A stretch of DNA of 5,347 nucleotides from Bacteroidota bacterium. Its GTDB lineage: Bacteria; Bacteroidota; Rhodothermia; Rhodothermales; UBA10348. This document shows, one piece after another, positions 1-5,347 of the stretch (position 1 is its first letter; every line of letters starts with the position of its first letter). Below the pieces are notes generated by a model that was not told where the DNA came from, ran no database searches, and worked only from the letters and a program-made list of their open reading frames with translations. The stretch is from assembly GCA_004356265.1 (NCBI GenBank), contig SMXK01000175.1, positions 1 through 5,347 of the forward strand, read 5' to 3'. The position numbers and the translations under genes are program-made.

Positions 1-383
1 CCAGCGGCGAAGCAATGGTCGGCAATTTCGGCGGACTCGATTCGTCCGTCGAGATTACAGCCCTCGGATCCCCGGTCAATTTCTTGAGTCGTCTAGACGA
101 GCTAACAAAGGCGCCGGAGATGGCTCAGCTTCTCAAGCCGGGCGATCTAATTCTCTGCGAACGATCCGCAGATTTACTAAGGGAACTCGGAATACCACTG
201 GAATTAGTGCTGATCGATCTCTGCAAAATGGGCCTTAAAGTTCGCGATTTTCCGGAAACGAGAATCGTCTATACTCTAAAACCAAATGACGTCCATTACG
301 CCGCTCTGTTAGAGCCTTATCAAACCATTCGAGAGCCAGATGATGTCGAGAGGGCAGGAGGGGCCAACGGCTCAGAGAGCTAA
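1..383 (+). CDS. Class III adenylate/guanylate cyclase, C-terminal part (5' truncated by window edge)
   Basis: This is the end of a class III nucleotide cyclase, which makes cAMP (or cGMP) from the NTP. The frame is open from base 3 with no stop, so the gene begins left of the window and the ATG at base 15 is internal; 126 residues are visible. The start reads GEAMVGNFGG, the glycine loop of the fold, followed by TALGSPVNFLSRL. Aligned with the family signature, the last segment supplies the transition-state Asn (N26 of the visible part) and Arg (R30). Thr19 lies where mammalian adenylyl cyclases have the purine-specifying Asp; Thr there is known in bacterial class IIIb enzymes, so adenylate cyclase is more likely than guanylate cyclase. 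The two metal-binding Asp and any N-terminal sensor domain are outside the window. About 75 further residues finish the catalytic domain and a short tail. The stop lies inside the next gene, giving a 44-base overlap and implying one operon. Family is secure; nucleotide specificity is inferred. Confidence 0.86.
   Translation, partial: SGEAMVGNFGGLDSSVEITALGSPVNFLSRLDELTKAPEMAQLLKPGDLILCERSADLLRELGIPLELVLIDLCKMGLKVRDFPETRIVYTLKPNDVHYAALLEPYQTIREPDDVERAGGANGSES
331..335 (+). promoter_or_regulatory. Weak Shine-Dalgarno for the PilZ/acyltransferase gene, inside the cyclase gene
   Basis: GAGAG lies within the cyclase coding sequence, 4 bases before the ATG at 340 and 7 bases before the adjacent ATG at 343. 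The second spacing is the more usual one, so translation may begin at 343, giving a protein one residue shorter. There is no other ATG, GTG or TTG in this frame for at least 75 bases downstream, which fixes the start to this pair. Confidence 0.4.
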
Positions 384-1851
384 GTACGACCTGGACTTCA
401 AGGAAATACATGATCTCATCTACCCGGCCGACGTACGGCCCAACGACCGAGTACTGGCACGCCTAAGAAAACGTGGCCACGCGAATCCAGAGTACATCCC
501 CTGCAGGGTGTGGAAACTAAGCCCCTTAGGTATCGAGCTCGTTTACCCTCAAGGCGGAGATTTCAACAAAGGTGAACCGATCGACGTCGAAGTGACAGTC
601 GGCGGTGAAAGATCCTATTTTGAGGGATTGATCGTGGATCTCGTGCAGGAGAACGAGGCCATCAAACTGATAGGAATACGACTATCTAAGCGTTCAGTTC
701 ATATCGATCAAGAGGAAGACCGTAGGCGAAGTCCGCGCTGGCTTTGCAGCGAAGATTTTTTTCCGAGCGCAGTATCTCCGGGGAAACTCGGCATGAACGA
801 TTCCATGCGCTTCCAAATTCGCGATATTTCAAAAGAGGGGTTGCAGCTAACCTGCAGCTTGCGGAACAAATTCTTGCTTCCCGGAATGTCGCTCACCCTT
901 GCTGCAACGTTCCCTGAGGTAGGTGAACTCGTGCTCCGCGTGAAGATAATGCGTATAGACATAACTTCAGACGCCGGCAAGGACCAACTCGTCATCGGTA
1001 CGGAGTTCGTACACTTAAACAAGAGAGATCGAGCCATACTCGCACAGTATCTAATCCAGTTCAGCAATGCCGAATCGCTCCAAGAACTGCGAGCCAATGG
1101 ATTCGAACCACATGCCCTATCCAGGGGCGTAGACTTCTACTTTTTGAAATCGGAGGACGATTATCGTCAAGTACTCGAACTGAGGTTGCTCGCCCACCAG
1201 TCTGAAGGAACCATCCAAAACAGCAACGTCGTTCCCGCCGACATGGGTGATATCAACGACGCAAGAGCACGCATACTAATCGGGAAATACCGAGATCGTA
1301 TTGTCGTCACGGGGCGCGTAAGATTCAATGACCTCACTACTCCGCTCGAACACGAAGCATACGTTGACCTACCCAAAGACTTCCCAAGAAGGGATCAAAT
1401 CCAAGAAGTATCAAGGTTATGTACGCACCCGGAGTTTCGAAAAAGCGATCTGTTGGTGAGCTTCTTTCATTTTATTTGTAGCAGTTCACTTCACGAGGAT
1501 CGGCCTTGGTACCTGATGGGCTCCTGGGACCGGATGGTTCCTTTCTACCGCAAGATCGGATTTCGAGAAACCGGCCTGTCTCACGGCGAAGATTTGTGGA
1601 ACCAAAACCAAACGATACTTCTTGGAAACGCAATCGACGCAATGCTAGGACGAACGACACACCCGTTGTACTGGAACTTAATATGGCGACAAGTATCGGA
1701 ATACGCGATCAAAAATAGAATCGTAATCCCCACCAAAATGGATAAGGTACGCTTGGCTGCGTTACGAGTCTTAGTTCCGATCGCAATGCTAGTATTTTGG
1801 TATCGCCGAAAACCACGGAAAGCGAAACATAGTTCGGCTCATCCCTCCTGA
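340..1851 (+). CDS. PilZ domain-containing long-chain N-acyl amino acid synthase (FeeM-like GNAT) with C-terminal membrane anchor
   Basis: Probably joins a long-chain acyl group, taken from acyl-ACP in characterised FeeM enzymes, to an amino acid, with activity or location set by c-di-GMP. Domains in order of the 503 residues: (a) about 33-118, a PilZ-like barrel with R41xxxR45 and a degenerate KLSPLG (59-64) lacking the first Asp/Asn; (b) about 125-242, a canonical PilZ domain with R129xxxR133 and DISKEG (162-167), matching both RxxxR and D/NxSxxG; (c) about 264-455, a FeeM-type domain related to autoinducer synthases and GNATs, with VLELRLLAH near 278, DINDARA (304-310), GRVRF (325-329), QEVSRL (355-360) and a closing PFYRKIGF (401-408); (d) about 470-488, one hydrophobic segment followed by YRRKPRKAK, which looks like a membrane anchor with a cytoplasmic basic tail. 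It overlaps the cyclase by 44 bases and ends 3 bases before the exporter. No frameshift is seen. The amino acid and acyl substrates cannot be read from sequence. An alternative is another acyltransferase of the autoinducer-synthase/GNAT fold, such as a PEP-CTERM/exosortase-associated one. Confidence 0.83.
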   Translation: MMSRGQEGPTAQRAKYDLDFKEIHDLIYPADVRPNDRVLARLRKRGHANPEYIPCRVWKLSPLGIELVYPQGGDFNKGEPIDVEVTVGGERSYFEGLIVDLVQENEAIKLIGIRLSKRSVHIDQEEDRRRSPRWLCSEDFFPSAVSPGKLGMNDSMRFQIRDISKEGLQLTCSLRNKFLLPGMSLTLAATFPEVGELVLRVKIMRIDITSDAGKDQLVIGTEFVHLNKRDRAILAQYLIQFSNAESLQELRANGFEPHALSRGVDFYFLKSEDDYRQVLELRLLAHQSEGTIQNSNVVPADMGDINDARARILIGKYRDRIVVTGRVRFNDLTTPLEHEAYVDLPKDFPRRDQIQEVSRLCTHPEFRKSDLLVSFFHFICSSSLHEDRPWYLMGSWDRMVPFYRKIGFRETGLSHGEDLWNQNQTILLGNAIDAMLGRTTHPLYWNLIWRQVSEYAIKNRIVIPTKMDKVRLAALRVLVPIAMLVFWYRRKPRKAKHSSAHPS

Positions 1852-1854
1852 TTA

Positions 1855-4134
1855 ATGCTCAAGTCGCTCGTAGAAAATCGCGCCAAAGTGCTCGTTGGGT
1901 ATCTTTTTGTACTGGCAACCGCACTGCCAGGACTTTCCCAACTGTTGGTCTCACCTGACAATCGCGTGTTCTACGGAGACGGAGATCCTAGGTACGCCCT
2001 ACTTCGCGAATTCGAGGACACGTTCCGGCCGAGCAGTAACATTACCTTCATTCTAACGTCCAAAGAGCCGCTTTTCGCAAACCCTCATTTCGCCTCATCA
2101 ATAAGATGGATCTCCGATCTAGCTGAAATGCTGCCCGGAGCTAGACGGGTAGATTCATTGAGCACGTTGCCCCTTCTAGTTAGTTCGGACACCGAAGTCG
2201 TTAACTCAACAATCGTCGACTACGTGTGCCCGACTAAAACGAACTGTCGACCCGAACGATCGGACGCGCTTTTCCGAAAATCGATTCAGCGCAGATATAT
2301 TAGCGATGATGCGAAAACAGCAGGAGTCGTTGTCGTTCTCGACTTCGACGTCAGGACCGTAGATGCGATAACAAGAATTGACAGAGCGGCAGAGAAATTA
2401 ATCAACGATTTCCAAGGCAAATACGAAAGCATCGAAATCCGTAGAACGGGGACGGTCCCGCTCATGCAGGCCTACGTTGACGCAACGTACAAAGATCTTA
2501 GTGGCGTTCTTGCGTTCGCCATATTGGTAATTATGTCGTTGCTCTACTTGACGCTGGGTAGCATTCGAATGATGTTGATAATGCTTGGCCTAGGAACATC
2601 TACAATCGCAATCACTATGGGTATCGCCGGATACGCCGGATTGGTCATCATCACATCGACGGCAACAATCCCGCTGATTATCTTCACCATTGTGATGGCA
2701 GCCTCAATGCATTTCTTTCTTCATGTGATTCGCGCATTTAGCTTGGACGCCTCGACCCGAGTGGAACAGGCCGTCGCACGGGCATACGAAGCCAACTGGC
2801 AACCAATTCTACTTACTTCGGCTACTACAATCGCCGGATTGTTATCATTGGGGTTCGTAGACTCCCCACCAATCAACGAAATAGGCTACTGGTCAGCGCT
2901 AGGACTCCTCGTGGGTACGCTACTGACGTTGACTGTCATTCCCGTCGTATCCCAAATGTGGATCCGAAATACGGAGTCTCGATTTCAATCCTGGCTTCTG
3001 GTTTCTCTAAACCTCCACGCCAGAAACGTCGAGCGCGGAAGAAGCTCACACTTAGCGTTCATCGCACTGTTCCTCGTTAGCATTGCAGGGATCAATTCAT
3101 TATCAATTGATGACGATTTCGTCAGGTATCTAGGAGAAGATAACCAATTTCGAACTGAAACCGAATTCGCTGCCCGGGAACTTTCAAGCCTTAACCAATT
3201 GGACGTTTGGATCGTCGCCTCAAACGATGCCGGAATCCTCACCAGCACATCCCTAAAACAAATTTCCAATCTGGACGCCTACCTCCGTAGCCACCCATAC
3301 GTCTCAAACGTGCTCTCAATAGCTGATGTCATGGCCGAAGTCGCAGAACACTTCGGCGATGCAGCTAGCGTTGGAACTGTTTCCAATGAGGCGCTCGAAC
3401 AAATGTTCTGGGCTTACGAACTCTCACTGAGAGTAGGTCAATCGGCTGGCGACCTAGTGAATCCCGATAGGTCTCAATCGAGAACATCGGTACTTTTGAA
3501 AGATGTATCAGCCGCCTCGATCAGACAACTCGAATCAGACATTGTCCTTTGGTTCAACGACCAAAATGTTTCAGAACTAGAAATCAGGATTACCGGTGAA
3601 GCGATCCCCATTTCACACCTCTCAGTTCGCAACATCCCCCCGATGATTACTGGAATTTCGATTAGCCTTTTCGCATCTTCCTTTCTTCTCGGTGTGTTCT
3701 ACAAAAGCGCCAAAATCGCATTGGTCGCATTCTGCGCAACCGTTGTTCCTGTGGTGTGTGGGATTGGACTGTACGGGCTAACGGTTCAGTCAATTGGTCT
3801 GGCGGCGACGGTGATAGTCGCAGTTACCGTGGGGGTGGTGATCGACGATGCAATACATATCATTTATCGACACGAAGACGGCAGGAAAAACCTCCATCTT
3901 AGTGCCAACGAATCCGCCGCATACTCAATTCATCGGGCTGGTTCTGCGGTTGTCACCACTACGTTGATACTGCTCTGCGGTTTTCTGGTACTACTATTTT
4001 CTGACTTCAGCCTCAATAGTAGTTTCGGGGCGTGTACCGGCATCATCCTGGTAACGGCACTGGTGTTCGATTTGTTTTCACTACCTAAACTGCTAGTATG
4101 GGCCACTCAAGACTTGCCAGACACTGGTTCATAA
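1855..4134 (+). CDS. RND superfamily exporter, MMPL type (predicted lipid or hydrophobic-product efflux)
   Basis: A 759-residue inner-membrane transporter with the duplicated RND plan: TM1 about 10-30, a large periplasmic loop 31-212, TM2-TM6 between about 215 and 367, TM7 about 398-416, a second loop 417-595, then TM8-TM12 between about 597 and 748. This two-repeat, 12-TM form of about 750-900 residues is typical of COG1033/MMPL permeases, many of which move lipids or other hydrophobic molecules by proton motive force. TM10 carries VVIDDAIHIIYR (661-672) with the acidic pair D664-D665 expected for the proton relay. The matching TM4 segment reads MAASMHFFLHV (281-291), with no acidic residue. 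Loop 1 has C125 and C131, a possible periplasmic disulfide. The ATG follows the previous stop by 3 bases with no purine-rich ribosome site (the upstream bases are CCCTCCTG), so translation is probably coupled to the preceding gene. No adaptor or outer-membrane partner is encoded here. Context suggests the cargo is the N-acyl amino acid or its methylated form; that is inference. Confidence 0.93.
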   Translation: MLKSLVENRAKVLVGYLFVLATALPGLSQLLVSPDNRVFYGDGDPRYALLREFEDTFRPSSNITFILTSKEPLFANPHFASSIRWISDLAEMLPGARRVDSLSTLPLLVSSDTEVVNSTIVDYVCPTKTNCRPERSDALFRKSIQRRYISDDAKTAGVVVVLDFDVRTVDAITRIDRAAEKLINDFQGKYESIEIRRTGTVPLMQAYVDATYKDLSGVLAFAILVIMSLLYLTLGSIRMMLIMLGLGTSTIAITMGIAGYAGLVIITSTATIPLIIFTIVMAASMHFFLHVIRAFSLDASTRVEQAVARAYEANWQPILLTSATTIAGLLSLGFVDSPPINEIGYWSALGLLVGTLLTLTVIPVVSQMWIRNTESRFQSWLLVSLNLHARNVERGRSSHLAFIALFLVSIAGINSLSIDDDFVRYLGEDNQFRTETEFAARELSSLNQLDVWIVASNDAGILTSTSLKQISNLDAYLRSHPYVSNVLSIADVMAEVAEHFGDAASVGTVSNEALEQMFWAYELSLRVGQSAGDLVNPDRSQSRTSVLLKDVSAASIRQLESDIVLWFNDQNVSELEIRITGEAIPISHLSVRNIPPMITGISISLFASSFLLGVFYKSAKIALVAFCATVVPVVCGIGLYGLTVQSIGLAATVIVAVTVGVVIDDAIHIIYRHEDGRKNLHLSANESAAYSIHRAGSAVVTTTLILLCGFLVLLFSDFSLNSSFGACTGIILVTALVFDLFSLPKLLVWATQDLPDTGS

Positions 4135-4140
4135 TCGGGA

Positions 4141-4899
4141 ATGTCAGAAGTAGAAGGCGAAACGTTACTCGTCTCTAACTCGCAACAAGACGGTCCACAC
4201 CTAAAATGGAGCGCGTATGCACCTAAGTACGACGCCATTTGCGCGTATAACCCAGCGTACCAAGAGAATCTCGAAAGACTAAAGGACTATTTGAGAACTT
4301 GGGAGCTTAGCGAAGACGCGAGAATCGCAGATCTCGGCGCGGGCACCGGCAACTTCATCTGTGCAATGTCAGACGTGCTCCCACACGCCTCTTACACTCA
4401 CATCGATTTTGACCCAGGCATGAACACGGTGGCTCGATCAAAATATGACCAACTTAAGTCCATCGAAGTTAACGTCATCCAGGAATACCTCCAACGCGTA
4501 TCAATACCGGATGAATCATTTGATCTAATTGTCTGCGTAAACGTACTTTATGCTGTTGCTCCCCAAGGTCTTTTTTTAAGTCGAGCCAGGCGCTGGTTAA
4601 AGCCCGAAGGCAGGTTTTTCATAATTGACTTTGGACGAAAAGTGAAGATTTTCGACTGGGGTTGGTATTTTCTAAAAAGTACGATCCGCAAACACAGTTT
4701 CGGGCATTTCGTTCGTGTGCTTGTTGACAACTACGAATTCGTAAGACAAAACAAAAACGCACAACATGATTTTGAAATGGGCTACTTTTGGGAGCACTCA
4801 ACGGAGGAATTCAGAGAACTACTTACAAGCACAGGGTTTAGCGTAGAGGAACTCTATACCTGCTATCGAGGCTACTGCGACCTTGCGATCTGCCGCTAG
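4141..4899 (+). CDS. Class I SAM-dependent methyltransferase
   Basis: A 252-residue soluble enzyme that should transfer a methyl group from S-adenosylmethionine to a small molecule. The Rossmann-fold motifs are intact and in order: WSAYAPKYD (23-31) before the core; motif I, ADLGAGTGNF (63-72), binding SAM; acidic loop HIDFD (87-91) after strand 2, with D89 and/or D91 placed to hold the ribose; FDLIVCVNVLYAV (127-139) as motif IV; and LKPEGRFFIIDF (153-164) as the post-core strand typical of UbiE/type 11-like small-molecule enzymes. The part from about 165 to 225 is rich in aromatic residues (FDWGWYFL, GYFWEH) and may form a lid over a hydrophobic substrate. Three Cys (241, 246, 251) lie in the last 12 residues. 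The start is 6 bases after the exporter stop with only a poorly placed GGGA before it, so it is probably translationally coupled. The substrate is unknown; from context it may be the acyl amino acid (for example its carboxylate), but a lipid or quinone cannot be excluded. Confidence 0.9.
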   Translation: MSEVEGETLLVSNSQQDGPHLKWSAYAPKYDAICAYNPAYQENLERLKDYLRTWELSEDARIADLGAGTGNFICAMSDVLPHASYTHIDFDPGMNTVARSKYDQLKSIEVNVIQEYLQRVSIPDESFDLIVCVNVLYAVAPQGLFLSRARRWLKPEGRFFIIDFGRKVKIFDWGWYFLKSTIRKHSFGHFVRVLVDNYEFVRQNKNAQHDFEMGYFWEHSTEEFRELLTSTGFSVEELYTCYRGYCDLAICR

Positions 4900-4916
4900 G
4901 TATCCGTATATCGATT

Positions 4917-4926
4917 CAAGGCCTTG
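4917..4926. repeat. 10-base perfect palindrome CAAGGCCTTG
   Basis: A perfect inverted repeat with no spacer, 18 bases after the methyltransferase stop and about 110 bases before the next gene. It has no loop and no following T-run, so it is not an intrinsic terminator. It could be a small operator half of a dimeric regulator, or chance. The rest of the 4900-5035 gap shows no convincing promoter pair, RNA gene or coding sequence. Confidence 0.3.
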
Positions 4927-5035
4927 TCAACGAGGAATTATGCCGTCCAGTTTGTGAGATATTCGCCATCCGGCTTGACCAGCCTCACTCAATCGATCAA
5001 AGATCCTCGCCGAACTGATTTCCATTGAGCATCGG

Positions 5036-5347
5036 ATGTTCTGGACTTCTTCGTTGGTCGAATACCTGGATACTGCGGCCAGAAAGAGCGCCGCCTACTC
5101 GGAGAGACACTTCTTCCTATTTGGTTGTCTCGCATGGTTCATTCCGTTAGCAACCGCTATTGACTATTTGGTAGGCGAACCATTTTACGACACCTTGTTC
5201 ATTCGTCTTTCCGTCAGCGTGCTCGCCCTACCGCTAGTTATCGTCAAAAGGTTGCCAGGCTATCTCGCAGATAGGTTCTATCTCTACTTCACCTTTCTGA
5301 TCGGATACGCATTTCCATTCTGCTACGGTCATATGCTGGCAATGAAC
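5036..5347 (+). CDS. N-terminal membrane sensor region, CqsS-like (histidine kinase or adenylate cyclase receptor), 3' truncated
   Basis: Open from the ATG at 5036 to the window end: 104 codons, no stop. An in-frame TGA at 4976-4978 and the absence of ATG, GTG or TTG between it and 5036 fix the start; a weak GAG lies 6 bases upstream. About 28 polar residues (ending YSERHF) precede hydrophobic segments at about 26-46, 53-71 and 81-103, consistent with the first three helices of a multi-TM domain. The pattern YDTLFIRL (51-58), a helix ending LPLVIVKRLP (65-74), then FYLYFTFLIGYAFPFCYGHM (81-100) followed by LAMN resembles, from memory, the Vibrio CqsS sensor, which has YENLGLR, then PGYFLFTIGFCLPFFFAFMM followed by LMN at equivalent places. 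Such 6-TM domains front CAI-1/LAI-1 type sensor kinases and also class III adenylyl cyclases. The output domain is beyond the window, so either class is possible. The reading frame as a real membrane protein is secure; the ligand class is inferred. Confidence 0.72.
   Translation, partial: MFWTSSLVEYLDTAARKSAAYSERHFFLFGCLAWFIPLATAIDYLVGEPFYDTLFIRLSVSVLALPLVIVKRLPGYLADRFYLYFTFLIGYAFPFCYGHMLAMN

Noticed and set aside
355..362. Strong AGGAGGG ribosome-site-like run just inside the synthase gene, also complementary to 1843-1850
   Set aside because: No ATG, GTG or TTG lies at a usable distance downstream, and an 8-base complement 1.5 kb away is likely coincidence.
708..1097. 129-codon open frame on the minus strand
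   Set aside because: It lies entirely under the PilZ region, whose domain motifs are clear; the antisense translation is Ser/Arg-rich with no family pattern.
1167..1718. Three short open frames (minus 1167-1376, minus 1472-1660, plus 1506-1718)
   Set aside because: All lie under the acyltransferase domain and show no recognisable motif or ribosome site.
2985..3269. 94-codon open frame on the minus strand
   Set aside because: Antisense shadow of the RND exporter; no domain features.
4548..4801. Two overlapping 60-codon open frames on the minus strand
   Set aside because: Both are antisense to the methyltransferase core and overlap each other; compositions are not protein-like.
4883..4912. 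Possible promoter TTGCGA, 18 bases, TATATC at the end of the methyltransferase gene
   Set aside because: Only 4 of 6 matches in each box; expected by chance in sequence of this composition.
4940..4957. Five-codon mini-ORF (MPSSL) after GAGGAA in the gap
   Set aside because: The purine run is only 2 bases from the ATG, the peptide is very short, and no attenuator structure follows.
1..5347. tRNA/rRNA genes, CRISPR repeats, insertion sequences, toxin-antitoxin genes, exosortase or PEP-CTERM genes
   Set aside because: Read for on both strands; no cloverleaf, spaced direct repeats, transposase motifs or sorting signals were seen. FeeM-like genes are known to occur near exosortase systems, but none is present in this window.

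Overview
The window reads as a compact, single-direction chromosomal gene cluster from a Gram-negative bacterium. A proteobacterium, possibly an environmental or marine gammaproteobacterium, is my best guess. The reasons are a two-loop RND exporter, a PilZ/N-acyl amino acid synthase protein, a bacterial class III cyclase and a CqsS-like membrane sensor together, at roughly balanced base composition. The taxonomic call is inference only. I see no mobile element, RNA gene, CRISPR array or sign of gene decay.

Layout, all on the + strand: (1) bases 1-383, the C-terminal end of a class III adenylate/guanylate cyclase cut by the left edge; (2) 340-1851, a composite protein with one degenerate and one canonical PilZ (c-di-GMP-binding) domain, a FeeM-like N-acyl amino acid synthase domain of the GNAT fold and a C-terminal membrane anchor; (3) 1855-4134, a 12-TM RND/MMPL-type exporter; (4) 4141-4899, a class I SAM-dependent methyltransferase; (5) a 136-base gap; (6) 5036 to the right edge, the N-terminal part of a multi-TM protein resembling the membrane sensor region of CqsS-type autoinducer kinases and of some 6-TM adenylyl cyclases. 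Genes 1-4 overlap or lie 3-6 bases apart and almost certainly form one transcript. No intrinsic terminator separates gene 4 from gene 6.

Working model (inference): the synthase joins a fatty acyl chain to an amino acid under c-di-GMP control. The methyltransferase may tailor the product, the RND pump may move it out of the inner membrane, and a CqsS-like membrane receptor and/or the cyclase at the two ends may sense it. This would be a self-contained lipid-signal module linking c-di-GMP, cAMP and an acyl amino acid. Individual domains are recognisable families; the combination and its chemistry are the part worth pursuing.
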